Shown here in pieces: positions 25,343 to 34,087 of a stretch of DNA of 64,000 nt; positions within the stretch are counted from its first letter, which is position 1, and every line of letters begins with the position of its first letter. The DNA lies in assembly GCF_014204545.1 (NCBI RefSeq), contig NZ_JACHLJ010000003.1:124001-188000 (forward strand), in the 5' to 3' direction. The DNA is from Brevundimonas vesicularis (GTDB lineage: Bacteria > Pseudomonadota > Alphaproteobacteria > Caulobacterales > Caulobacteraceae). The notes beneath the pieces were generated by a model, which worked only from the letters and a program-made list of their open reading frames with translations, did not search any database and was not told the DNA's origin. The position numbers and the translations under genes were made by a program.

Positions 25343-25779
25343 CAGTTGGCCTGGCCGAACGCCCGGCCTTCGTCGGGCACGGGACGTTCAGTCCGTCCGG
25401 CGACAATGCGGGCGGCCGTGGCGTCCAGGAGTCGTTCGATACGACGATCGACGGCCGCCTGGACCGTGGGGTCCTCGTCGACGATCGCGTCGGGGAGCCG
25501 GACGAAGAAGGCGCGGGCCACCTCGATCAGCAATTCCTGGACGATCTGCATGTCGCGAGCCGTGGATCGCATATGGTCGCGAAGCGACCGTTCGAGCTGC
25601 AGCAGACGATCCTCGGGATCAGCCTGGGGACTCTTCTGCAGGCCACGGGCGATGGCCCGGCCCGCCGCCTGACTGAGCGGCATCTTGCCGCTGCGCGCCT
25701 CCCGATTGAGACCGGATACGATCTTAGGATCGGTCAGATAAACCTGAACGCGGGCGCTCGCCGCTTCTTTCCTAGCCAT
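25342..25779 (-). CDS. CopG/ribbon-helix-helix-like relaxosome protein
   Basis: 145 residues. The N-terminal segment (ARVQVYLTDPKIVSGLNREARSGKMPLSQAAGRAIARGL) has the beta-strand then helix-helix form of RHH DNA-binding proteins; the rest is helical. In ICEs of this type a CopG-like gene sits between traG and trbB, and its product may bind oriT or regulate the operon. It overlaps traG by 8 bases and trbB by 1. Confidence 0.8.
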   Translation of the reverse strand: MARKEAASARVQVYLTDPKIVSGLNREARSGKMPLSQAAGRAIARGLQKSPQADPEDRLLQLERSLRDHMRSTARDMQIVQELLIEVARAFFVRLPDAIVDEDPTVQAAVDRRIERLLDATAARIVAGRTERPVPDEGRAFGQAN

Positions 25780-27667
25780 CGCCTAGACCTCGCAAATGAT
25801 CGAACGCCGCATCCTGCGCGGCCATCTCCTGCGCCACCCGCCCGTAGATATCGGCCACACGCGCTGCGACCTTCTTGTCGTCCATCGCTGCGGCCACTTC
25901 CTTGAACAGCGGCAGAGACGCCTCTGCATCCTCGCCCAGACTGCGGCGACCGGCCCATGGGTGCGGAGTTCCGGGCGGCGCATCTAGCCGTTCTTCTTGG
26001 TCAGGCGCGTGGTCGCGCGCCCGGGTCCGAAACGGTTCGCGGACGTCATAGAGAAGCTTGGTCGTCCGCAGCGGTCGGGCGCCGGCGGCGAACACCAGCT
26101 GGATGTCGTCCGGAAGGGCGCGGATCTCGCCCGGCTCCAGCAGCGGCCGCTCGATCTGCGACCGGGACACCGAGCTGCGGCCAGCCGCCAGCCCCGCCGG
26201 CGAACTGCGGCTGGTCCGGGTCTCCAGCACGGACCCCGTCAGCTTCGACACCTTGTCCTGGGTCAGAGGATCGAGCGCGCTGAAGGCCGTGTAGATATGG
26301 AGGTTGTCGAGAATGGTGTTGTTGGCGCCGTAGGTCTCGACGATATCGTTAAGAGACTGGGCGACGAACATCACCTTGACCCCGTAGCCGCTGAGCAGGC
26401 GCAGGGACTTCTCGAAAAAACTGACCCGGCCGAGCAACGGGAACTCATCCATCAGCATGAGAAGGTTATGGCGCTTGGGCCGCCCATCGGCGGCTTCGGT
26501 CTCCCGAACCGTCAGGGACTGGGCTGCAGCGTAGAAGAAAAGACGCACCAAGGGCCTCAGCGCTGCGCTGTCAGCCGGCGCGACCTGAACATAGAGAGAC
26601 AGGGGCGCCTCAGCGCACATCAGGTCCCCCATGGAGAAATCCGACCGGGACAGGGAGCGCTCGATGTCCTCGCCCGCCAGCCATTTGAGGTAGGAGCGCG
26701 CCGTCCCCTGGACCGAGGTCCGGAAGCGATCATGCATCGCCGCATAGCCCTTGACCGCCGTGGCGATGAACGGATGTGTCTTCGGTTCGCCGCTTGGACC
26801 CGGACGGTGCAAAGTTTTGGTCATGACGTCGGCGGCGCTGTCGAGGTCGGCCAACATTTCGCGGACCTTGACCAGGGTCTTTTCGTCATCCTCGGCGGTG
26901 TAGAGGACGTGCAGGATCACGGCCTCGAGGATTTCCGACGCAGCCTTGTCCCAGATCGCCTCATCATCGCGGACGCCGCCGGGATCGGAGAGAATGGAGA
27001 CCAGTCGCTGAACGTGGGCGAGCTCTCCCGGTCCCGGCAGAATTTCCGCGAGCGGATTCCAGCAGGCCGAGGCTGGATCGCGCGGATCGAAGTACAGTGC
27101 GTGGCTGAACCGGGCGCGCCAGCCGCTGCTGAGCCGCCAGAGCTCCCGCTTGGGATCATGAACCAGCACGCTGGAGTTCCACGACAACAGCGTCGGCATG
27201 ACGTGGCCGCGCCCCTTGCCCGACCGGGTGCCGCCGGTCACGAGACTGGGACGGAGGTCGGTCGTTGCGAGAACGCGTCGTCCAAGGACGCCGAGGATGC
27301 ATCCGCCGAGGGCAGTCAGCCCGGCGCCTTTGGCGTCCTTGAGCTCTCCCCAGCCCCGGATGCGTCGATGGGTCTTGTCTCCCGCCAGCGTCCCCAACCC
27401 CAGCCCCCCGACGCCGCCGACCAGGATCAACGGCGCGCACCGCGACATCACGGCCTGCGCCTCGGCGCCGAAGGCATACCGCCAGTGCAAAATGGCCCAG
27501 GGCGGATAGAGGGCGAGGTCGGGGCCGATGCGCCATGCCGGTCCCAGAGCGTCGGCCCAATGGTAGGTCCAGGCGAACATCTCCGTCGCGCCCTGGGCGC
27601 CCACGGCGAGGCCGAACCCCAATCCTGTCAGCTTGGCCCACACCTCAGGAGTCCGGAGGCCGGACAT
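25772..27667 (-). CDS. traG: TraG/VirD4 coupling protein
   Basis: 631 residues from the ATG at 27667; a TTG at 27688 is an alternative. N-terminal transmembrane helices flank a short periplasmic loop. Walker A is TGGTRSGKGRG near 144-154 and Walker B LLMLMDEFPLLG, with VMFVAQSLNDI downstream. It carries the relaxase-DNA complex to the Trb channel. The start lies inside the 3' end of the GntR-like gene. A 591-codon antisense frame here is not a gene. Confidence 0.94.
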   Translation of the reverse strand: MSGLRTPEVWAKLTGLGFGLAVGAQGATEMFAWTYHWADALGPAWRIGPDLALYPPWAILHWRYAFGAEAQAVMSRCAPLILVGGVGGLGLGTLAGDKTHRRIRGWGELKDAKGAGLTALGGCILGVLGRRVLATTDLRPSLVTGGTRSGKGRGHVMPTLLSWNSSVLVHDPKRELWRLSSGWRARFSHALYFDPRDPASACWNPLAEILPGPGELAHVQRLVSILSDPGGVRDDEAIWDKAASEILEAVILHVLYTAEDDEKTLVKVREMLADLDSAADVMTKTLHRPGPSGEPKTHPFIATAVKGYAAMHDRFRTSVQGTARSYLKWLAGEDIERSLSRSDFSMGDLMCAEAPLSLYVQVAPADSAALRPLVRLFFYAAAQSLTVRETEAADGRPKRHNLLMLMDEFPLLGRVSFFEKSLRLLSGYGVKVMFVAQSLNDIVETYGANNTILDNLHIYTAFSALDPLTQDKVSKLTGSVLETRTSRSSPAGLAAGRSSVSRSQIERPLLEPGEIRALPDDIQLVFAAGARPLRTTKLLYDVREPFRTRARDHAPDQEERLDAPPGTPHPWAGRRSLGEDAEASLPLFKEVAAAMDDKKVAARVADIYGRVAQEMAAQDAAFDHLRGLGDG

Positions 27668-28271
27668 CCCGGCCAGCTTCAGCTTCAAGGATCAACGAAG
27701 GAGCGGCGTCCATTCGACGGTGGTGATAGGCGGTCAAGGCGTCGACCAAATCTGTTCCCGACGACCGTTTAAACAGACCCACCAGCGCCGCCGCCTCATG
27801 GTCGAAATCCTCGAACACCCGGCGTTCCGCCTCGGCCAGCTGCAACAGCGGACTGTTCACCCGGTCATAGGCGTCCACCAAGGCCGCATTGCCTGTGGTT
27901 CTAACCGCCCTGAACATGTGATCGGAAAGGGTGCGGCATGTTCTCTGCAGTCCACCGCCGCGCAGTACGGGTCTCGCCGCGGGATCCCCGCCCTTCAGGC
28001 TGGTCGTGAGGCACAGCAGGCGGAAGGCGAACCTGTCGCGGACAAGAGCGGCGTCAAGTCGGGGAGCCAGAAAGCCTCCCAGGGGCGCTCGCTCGATCAG
28101 GCCGAACCCACACAGCCAGCCCAGGGCCTCGCGAACCGGCGTAGCGGATAGATTCAGCCGGCGCGCCTCCTCGATGATCACCACCGGGGCTCCCGGCGTG
28201 AAGGCGCCCTGTTCGGCCCGTGCGCGAAGGCTTTCCAGGGCCAGGGTGAAAGGGTCATGCTTGCGGATCAA
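27645..28271 (-). CDS. GntR-family regulator
   Basis: 208 residues from a TTG at 28271 preceded by GGAG; the frame stays open to 28439 but the extension is Arg-rich and unlike the family. It has an FadR-type winged helix (VVIIEEARRLNLSATPVREALGWLCGFGLIERAPLGGFL) and a helical ligand-binding FCD-like half. Its 3' end overlaps the start of traG, so it may be cotranscribed with traG-copG-trbB. GntR genes are also common in proteobacterial lasso clusters, so it could regulate either system. I cannot decide from the sequence. Confidence 0.8.
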   Translation of the reverse strand: MIRKHDPFTLALESLRARAEQGAFTPGAPVVIIEEARRLNLSATPVREALGWLCGFGLIERAPLGGFLAPRLDAALVRDRFAFRLLCLTTSLKGGDPAARPVLRGGGLQRTCRTLSDHMFRAVRTTGNAALVDAYDRVNSPLLQLAEAERRVFEDFDHEAAALVGLFKRSSGTDLVDALTAYHHRRMDAAPSLILEAEAGRDVRPPDS

Positions 28272-28500
28272 GGTGAGCTCCGATGGCAAACGCCCACTAT
28301 GGCGCCTGCCCACGCCTCGCCAATGAGTTGCAGCCACGGGCGATCCGTCTCGGTCGCAAATCGTCCGAATCTCGGTCAGGAGGCGCTGCAAAACATGCCG
28401 ATATGTGGCCGATTTTCCTGTTTGCTTTCGCAGCCGCACACGTGATCGTTGATCAGAAGCCGGACTGATTCTACGTCGGAAGACGGAAGGGTATGCGCGG

Positions 28501-28986
28501 ATGAGTGGAGACGACCCGGAACTTCCAGACGATGGCGCGCTGCTCTCGGCGACCCTAAAGTCGTTGCGCCGCTACCGCCGGATGACGAAGGCGGAGACGG
28601 CTGCGGCCATGCGGATCGCCATCCGGACCTATGCCCGCTTTGAGGCCGGAGAAACCCGGCTCAACCTCGACTACATCCACCGCTTCGCCGCCGCGACGCA
28701 AAGCGACGCCCAAGCGATCCTGATGGCGGTGGCGATTGGATCGCCTGAGCACGCCAGACGGTGCGCAGAGAACCAGATGGGCTCCATCTACACCATCGGG
28801 CTCGAACAGTTCGACCACCTTCTCGGCGATGACATCCGCAACCTCGACAGCCGGAGCATCATCGCCGCCATCGTGCGAATGTTCGAGGAGCTCGCCAAGG
28901 CGCTGCGCGAAGGAGATCCGGCCCGGGATTGGATCGAGAAAGGCTCGGCCAATCTGCGCGCCAAGCGACCCAAGCCAGGACGCTGA
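28501..28986 (+). CDS. XRE-family regulator upstream of the lasso precursor
   Basis: 161 residues. The N-terminal HTH is LLSATLKSLRRYRRMTKAETAAAMRIAIRTYARFEAGETRLNLDYIHRFAAAT; the C-terminal half is helical with no known domain. It is divergent from the GntR gene and 95 bp upstream of the lasso precursor on the same strand. It could control precursor expression or be read through into it. Confidence 0.82.
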   Translation: MSGDDPELPDDGALLSATLKSLRRYRRMTKAETAAAMRIAIRTYARFEAGETRLNLDYIHRFAAATQSDAQAILMAVAIGSPEHARRCAENQMGSIYTIGLEQFDHLLGDDIRNLDSRSIIAAIVRMFEELAKALREGDPARDWIEKGSANLRAKRPKPGR

Positions 28987-29081
28987 GCTCAAATATACTC
29001 CAGATATAGCTTTGCAGCTGACCGATCTGCGCGCTCACTGGTTGCGCCACAGCCGTGGCGATCAACCAAGGAGAGACTGAG

Positions 29082-29201
29082 ATGAAGACGACCAAACTGC
29101 GCCTCGTCAGCTTCGGCAGCGCCAAGGCTCTGACGCGGGACAACATCCAGGGCGAAGACACCGAGATGGGCGTGTTCCCCCGCCCGCTGGCCCTCGGCTG
29201 A
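29082..29201 (+). CDS. Lasso peptide precursor (39 aa)
   Basis: The ATG at 29082 has a strong AAGGAGAG site 5-7 bases upstream. The leader MKTTKLRLVSFGSAKALTR has the conserved L-V/I-x-x-G-x-A-K-x-L-T-R end of Caulobacter/sphingomonad lasso leaders, with the required Thr at -2. The predicted 20-residue core is DNIQGEDTEMGVFPRPLALG. Ring closure from the Asp1 amine to Glu9 (9-residue ring) or Asp7 (7-residue ring) is possible. Most known cores begin with Gly, so Asp1 is unusual. Hand-calculated monoisotopic mass of the cyclised core is about 2140.0 Da. The B and C maturation genes follow directly. Confidence 0.88.
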   Translation: MKTTKLRLVSFGSAKALTRDNIQGEDTEMGVFPRPLALG

Positions 29202-29209
29202 ACGAAAAC

Positions 29210-29235
29210 GTGGGCGGCGGCTCACCGCCGCCCAC
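29210..29235 (+). terminator. Stem-loop between the lasso precursor and B genes
   Basis: GTGGGCGGCGG and CCGCCGCCCAC form a perfect 11-bp stem with a CTCA loop, 9 bases after the precursor stop. There is no U-run, so it is more likely an attenuator or RNA-stabilising hairpin that lets the precursor be made in excess over the enzymes, as proposed for other lasso operons. Confidence 0.7.
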
Positions 29236-29251
29236 ACCGGTCGTACAGAAA

Positions 29252-29893
29252 ATGCCCACACATCTCTGGCCGCGCGACGGCATTCATTTCGCCCGGGTGG
29301 GTGACGATCTCATCATGCTCGACGTCGCCGCCGACACGTACAGCTGTTTGCTGGGCGCTGGCTCCGTCGTCAGGCTTGAGGACGCGGGCCGCATCGCGAT
29401 CGACGACGACGACCTCGCGATAGAACTCGAGACCCACGGTATCGTCCAGACCGACCGCCCTCTGCGCGAGCCTCGAACACCTGTTCTGGCCTCGCATGAA
29501 GCGCCGCGGTCTGCCGGCTCAACCGACGCGGCGCCCGTCTCCCTTGCCCTGGCCCATCTCCTCGTTTCGACCGTGGTCTTCCATCGCAAGACCTTGGCGC
29601 AACTGACCGCGGCCGTGGAGGTCGGCCCAAGGTCGGACGCCCGGAAGTCCGATCTGACGACGGTGCTCGCGGACTATCGCGCGGCCCTCCCCTGGACGCC
29701 GTTCGAGGGCGAATGTCTCCAGCGCGGTTTTCTTCTGAAGCGCCTTCTTCGTTCTCACGGGATCGCATCCGACTGGATCTTCGGGGTCAGAACCTGGCCG
29801 TTCGCGGCGCACTGCTGGATCCAGGTCGAGGACCTCCTCGTAGGCGACAGTCTGGAGCGGGTCCGTAGCTATACGCCGATCATGGTCGCCTGA
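29252..29893 (+). CDS. Lasso peptide B protein (RRE fused to leader protease)
   Basis: 213 residues from ATG 29252; an in-frame GTG at 29210 lies in the hairpin. Residues 1-65 are a PqqD-like RNA/RiPP recognition element (GIHFARVGDDLIMLDVAADTYSCLLG) that binds the leader. Residues 95-213 are the transglutaminase-like cysteine protease (B2) with Cys155 in EGECLQRGFLLKRLLRSHG, His187 in FAAHCWIQV and an Asp downstream. It cuts the leader after TR. The stop overlaps the C gene start (TGATG). Confidence 0.93.
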   Translation: MPTHLWPRDGIHFARVGDDLIMLDVAADTYSCLLGAGSVVRLEDAGRIAIDDDDLAIELETHGIVQTDRPLREPRTPVLASHEAPRSAGSTDAAPVSLALAHLLVSTVVFHRKTLAQLTAAVEVGPRSDARKSDLTTVLADYRAALPWTPFEGECLQRGFLLKRLLRSHGIASDWIFGVRTWPFAAHCWIQVEDLLVGDSLERVRSYTPIMVA

Positions 29894-31653
29894 TGGGTCG
29901 CTACGTTCTCATCAGCGCGTCCTCCCAAACCGCCGCCAAGGCTCTGTCGGCCGATCTTCGCCGCCGCTGCGAAAACGCCGGATGGGCCGTCGTGGAACTG
30001 AGCACAGCGGCGTGGCTCGGCCTCGCTGGCCCGCATCGGCCCAACCGGCTGGCGGTGGGATCTTGGACCCTCGTTGGGGATGTTCTTCATCGGCGAAGGC
30101 CCGAGTTCCCTCCAACTGAACGGAATGATCCGTGGGACTACGAGCGCAAACTGATAGCGCGGTTCTGGGGACGCTTTGTGGGCGTACAACTCGCGGCTGA
30201 CGGACAGGCCCGATCCCTCCTTCGTGACCCGTCAGGCGCCCTGGAGTGTGTCGCCTGGGAACAGGATGGACTTCTGGTCGTGGCGTCGAGCGTGCCTGAC
30301 TGGCTCCCTGCAGGTCTGGCGATCCGGTGGTGTCCAAACCACGACAGGCTCGGTTTGGCCATGCGCGACCCCATGAGTTCTGCGGACTGGCTGTTGATGG
30401 ACGGCCCCGTCACGGTTGCGCCGGGAACCGTCCAGCCCCTGCCGCTCTCCTCTTCTGCGGCCACGGTCTGGACGCCCTCGGACTTCGCACGGCGGAGCCT
30501 GTCGCGCCGCTGGACGCTCGACGAGGCTATCGAGACCTTGACGACGGCCGTTGACGACGCCGTCGCGGGCCTTGCCGGCCTCGACGGATCACTGGCGGCG
30601 GAGGTGTCAGGAGGACTGGATTCCAGCAGCGTCGCCGCGAGTCTGGTGCGCAGAGCCGAGGTCCCTGTCGCGCTTTGGCTGAACGCCTACGGGGCGACAC
30701 AGGAGGCCGATGAGCGGGTCTACGTGCACGCGCTGGCCCAGACACTGGGGATATCGCCGACGTTCGCGCCGCACGCTACAGGCAGTCTGACCGAGCCGCT
30801 CCTCGAGCAGATTTCGGGGGACTTTCGTCCAGGATTAAATGCGCTCGACGTTCATCATGACCTGGAGTGGGCGCGACGCGTCGCCGAGGCCGGCGCCTCG
30901 GCCCTGATGACGGGCAAGGGCGGAGACTCCATCTTCCTTCAGAACGCCAGCCCCGATGTTTTTACCGACCTCTGGAAAGCGAGAGGATGGCGCGCGCTTC
31001 TATCAAAGGATGCCGCTCGGCTCGCCGCTCGAAACGAGGTCTCGGTCTGGACGATGATCCAGCGCGCCCGGCGGGATACCCGACAACAGGGGTTCAGTCT
31101 GTTGCGTGACGACACCCTGCTCCCAAGCCGGGAAGAAGCTCCAACGCTGTCCCATCCCTGGCTCGCCGGCAGCGAGGCATTCGGTCCTGCCAAGATCCGA
31201 CAGATCGCCGGCGTGATTGACAGCGTGTCGCGTCACGGTCCGTCCCTCCTGACGGAAACAATCGACGTCCGGCACCCGTTCTGCGCCCAGCCCGTCATCG
31301 AGGCCTGTCTGGCGATCCCGACCGCCTTGCTGACGATCGGCGGGCGCGACCGCGGTCTGGTCCGCCGGGCGTTCGCGGACCGACTCCCCGCGCTGATCGC
31401 CGAGCGCCGGTCCAAGGGTGACATGACCCGCATCTATGGCCGGATGGTGCTTTCCAGCCTCGACGTCCTCCGTCCCTGGCTTCTCGACGGAAGGCTCGCG
31501 GCGTCCGGTCTGATTGATCGCGCCCGAACGGAGGCGGCCCTCACTGAAGAAGCGCTGATGTGGAAGGGCCAGTTCGGCGCGATCATCCGCGCGGCCGCCT
31601 TCGAAGGCTGGCTCAGGGTGTGGACCCGGAGGTTCGGGGCTTCGTCCCGGTAA
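29893..31653 (+). CDS. Lasso cyclase C (asparagine-synthetase-like)
   Basis: 586 residues. The N-terminal half is glutaminase-like without a catalytic Cys2. The PP-loop ATP site SGGLDSS is at 239-245, with a later ALMTGKGGDSIFL motif. It adenylates the ring-closing Asp/Glu side chain and joins it to the core N-terminus. The start overlaps the B gene. The 3' end overlaps the convergent isopeptidase gene by 41 bp. No ABC exporter (D) follows, which is usual for isopeptidase-containing clusters. Confidence 0.94.
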   Translation: MGRYVLISASSQTAAKALSADLRRRCENAGWAVVELSTAAWLGLAGPHRPNRLAVGSWTLVGDVLHRRRPEFPPTERNDPWDYERKLIARFWGRFVGVQLAADGQARSLLRDPSGALECVAWEQDGLLVVASSVPDWLPAGLAIRWCPNHDRLGLAMRDPMSSADWLLMDGPVTVAPGTVQPLPLSSSAATVWTPSDFARRSLSRRWTLDEAIETLTTAVDDAVAGLAGLDGSLAAEVSGGLDSSSVAASLVRRAEVPVALWLNAYGATQEADERVYVHALAQTLGISPTFAPHATGSLTEPLLEQISGDFRPGLNALDVHHDLEWARRVAEAGASALMTGKGGDSIFLQNASPDVFTDLWKARGWRALLSKDAARLAARNEVSVWTMIQRARRDTRQQGFSLLRDDTLLPSREEAPTLSHPWLAGSEAFGPAKIRQIAGVIDSVSRHGPSLLTETIDVRHPFCAQPVIEACLAIPTALLTIGGRDRGLVRRAFADRLPALIAERRSKGDMTRIYGRMVLSSLDVLRPWLLDGRLAASGLIDRARTEAALTEEALMWKGQFGAIIRAAAFEGWLRVWTRRFGASSR

Positions 31654-34078
31654 CGTCTTCCGCAGCGAGCGTCGTCTCGAGCCAGTCGAAGATCTGCCCG
31701 TAGAGGTCACGGATGTTAGCCGGGCTCCAGTTGAAATGCTCCTCGCCCCAGTAGGTGACGAGGCGGGCCCGACCGCCCAGCCGGCTTAAGGCGCTGAACA
31801 TCCGTTCCGACTGCGATGTCGTGACGAAATCCATATCGGCGGTCATCAGCAGGACGGGACTGTGGATTTGGTCCGCCGCGAGCCAGGGACTTACTTTCGC
31901 ATAGCGTTGGCTGGCCTCGAACGGCGACTCGCCGAGCCCACCCTGGCCGGTTTCGACCCACCCCTGCTGATTGAGCATCATGAATCCTTCTTCGGGTGCG
32001 GCCCGGTTGGCCGGGGTGAACTCTCCCCAAGCCCCGAACATGTCCGTGGTCGCCGCCCAGGCGATGTAGGATCGGTATCGGCTCGATCGCGTGGCGACCG
32101 CGAGCGCCGCATACCCTCCGAAACTGTGCCCGAAAATCGCGGCCCGGTCGGCTGGGAGTTCCGGATGGGCCGCGACTGCGGCCTCGAACGCCAGATCGAC
32201 GCTGCGGGTGAAGTAGTCCGCTGGATCATCGCCGTACTCGCTTCCTGGGATCGAGGCGCTGAGGACGGCATAGCCGTCTCCGACGAGTATGGCCGGTCTG
32301 ACGCCATAGATCAGACCGAGGGGACCGGACCAGGCGCCGCGACTGGCCGACCCGGGATAGAGGGACACGATGATCCCCCTGATCTTCTGGCCGGATCCCA
32401 AAGGCGGCCGGAACAGCCAGCTTCGCGTCGGGCGGCCGGACGCATCGAGATGGTCGATCGGTGTCGGCGTGGGCAGGGCGACTTCCCTGAGACCGACGTT
32501 AACGCGGTCGAGCGTGCGCGCCTCACCCGGCGTGAGAAGCAAGAGCGCTTCCGACACTCCGGTGCGCTCTAGCACGAGCGCGGCGGAGTGCGAGCTCGCC
32601 AGCAGATCGAGGGGTTCGCCGCCTCCGACCCCGAGCGTCTGGATCCTGGCGTCGGTGAGGATTTCGACGCCGCCGGTTGTCGTCAGGGCCGTCATCCAAG
32701 TCTGGCGCGGCGCAGCGTTGACCCGCAGCCTGAAAGGGGCCTCGACGTCATAAGGCGTGACGGCCTTCAGCCCCCCGTTGGCCGGCGTCTCTCTCCGGGC
32801 GCCAGACCGGGTGACGCGCCAGGCGGCGCCATCGGCGATGACTCGCAAGGCGTCGCCGCCGAGGGTTGAGATCTGATCCGGTGGGGCCGCCATCGTCGAT
32901 GTCAGCGACCGGGCGTCGCCGTGTCGCGGAAGCGCATACCAGTCCCGACGACCGCTCCCCGGCTGACTGGCGAACAGGATGGGGATGGACCCCAGCCAGT
33001 CGGCGCGGACGCCCGTCACGAGGTCGATCGCCCGGCCGGGGGTCGGATCCAGCCCGTGGCGATCCACGGTAGTCACCGCGCCGTTCCGGTTGACTGTTCG
33101 GAGATCGCCGGTGCCCCATGACTTTCCGCTCGCCCGGCCCCAGACCAGCACGGAGTCGCCCTGCGGCGACCACCGCAACAGGTGCGGGGCTACTTCGAAG
33201 TCTGCGTCCGGAGTAATCCGCACGACCCGTTGCGGGTCGATGAGCACAAGTCGCTGGACCCAGGGAACCTCCGACTGGGACATCTCATCAGTGGGCAGCG
33301 GCCGAGGAGCGACCCCCTCGATCACGGCGACCCGGCCGCCGTCGGGGGAGAGGGCGAAATCCACGATGACGCCTTCAAACAAAGGTCGCCCCTTGCCCGT
33401 CGTGGCGTCGACCAGAACTAGGGTCTGCAGGCTGCCGGCGCCCTCGGCCATGGGCAGGCGGTTCGCCGTGTCGACGACCGTACGTGACGGGGCCTGACCC
33501 GACGCCGTTCGCGCCCAGGCCTGCGCGGTCCGGGTCTGACTGGCGTTGTAGTAGCGCAGGAGCCAAGGCAGGTCGCCGTCGCGACGGGCCATGACGACGA
33601 CCTCGTTATCGCCGCGCCATTCGGCGACCGCCCCCATCTGCGGCATCTCCGGCGTCAGCCCCGTCCATAGTACGGACCGATCGGCCATCGTGACGATGCC
33701 GACCTCAAGCCGGGCGCCGGTGAAGCGGTAGATCAGGACGCGAGCGCCCGACGGCGACCAGGACCCGCGTAGAAGACCGGGTCGTCCGCCTGGGAGAAGC
33801 CGCTCGGACGCGGCGTTCGGGCGCCGCAGATCCACGAGCCAAAGGTCGGTGACCGTCCAGGACGCACGCTGGCCCAGATCGAACCGCGTCGCGCTGTCGT
33901 AGGGACCCCGTTTCTCATAGATGGCCCAGCGCCCGTCGGGCGAGATCGCCGCGCGGCCAAAGGCCTCCAGTCCGACGACATCCTCGACCGTGACGCCCCG
34001 ATCCTGCGGGAACACGGGCGTGACGAAGCAGATGAGCGCGAGCAACGCCCCGGCCAGGGCGGACAGGGTCCGGACCAT
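31613..34078 (-). CDS. Lasso peptide isopeptidase (Atx-type, S9 family)
   Basis: 821 residues. A signal peptide covers about 1-24. The beta-propeller-like half has repeated SPDG/SPSG motifs. The C-terminal alpha/beta-hydrolase has Ser in AAIFGHSFGGYAALAV, Asp in LLMTADMDFVTTSQ and His in YWGEEHFNW. The family linearises threaded lasso peptides by hydrolysing the isopeptide bond. It lies 9 bp from the TonB receptor gene end, so the two are cotranscribed. Confidence 0.92.
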   Translation of the reverse strand: MVRTLSALAGALLALICFVTPVFPQDRGVTVEDVVGLEAFGRAAISPDGRWAIYEKRGPYDSATRFDLGQRASWTVTDLWLVDLRRPNAASERLLPGGRPGLLRGSWSPSGARVLIYRFTGARLEVGIVTMADRSVLWTGLTPEMPQMGAVAEWRGDNEVVVMARRDGDLPWLLRYYNASQTRTAQAWARTASGQAPSRTVVDTANRLPMAEGAGSLQTLVLVDATTGKGRPLFEGVIVDFALSPDGGRVAVIEGVAPRPLPTDEMSQSEVPWVQRLVLIDPQRVVRITPDADFEVAPHLLRWSPQGDSVLVWGRASGKSWGTGDLRTVNRNGAVTTVDRHGLDPTPGRAIDLVTGVRADWLGSIPILFASQPGSGRRDWYALPRHGDARSLTSTMAAPPDQISTLGGDALRVIADGAAWRVTRSGARRETPANGGLKAVTPYDVEAPFRLRVNAAPRQTWMTALTTTGGVEILTDARIQTLGVGGGEPLDLLASSHSAALVLERTGVSEALLLLTPGEARTLDRVNVGLREVALPTPTPIDHLDASGRPTRSWLFRPPLGSGQKIRGIIVSLYPGSASRGAWSGPLGLIYGVRPAILVGDGYAVLSASIPGSEYGDDPADYFTRSVDLAFEAAVAAHPELPADRAAIFGHSFGGYAALAVATRSSRYRSYIAWAATTDMFGAWGEFTPANRAAPEEGFMMLNQQGWVETGQGGLGESPFEASQRYAKVSPWLAADQIHSPVLLMTADMDFVTTSQSERMFSALSRLGGRARLVTYWGEEHFNWSPANIRDLYGQIFDWLETTLAAEDVTGTKPRTSGSTP

Positions 34079-34087
34079 GGGACCGGC

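Noticed and set aside
25997..27772. 591-codon plus-strand open frame opposite traG
   Set aside because: It is antisense to a clear VirD4 gene with Walker motifs and has Arg/Gly-rich composition expected of GC-rich shadow frames.
29153..29201. Alternative lasso core starting at Gly24 (GEDTEM...)
   Set aside because: No acid at positions 7-9 from that Gly and no Thr at -2, so the TR|D site is the better fit.
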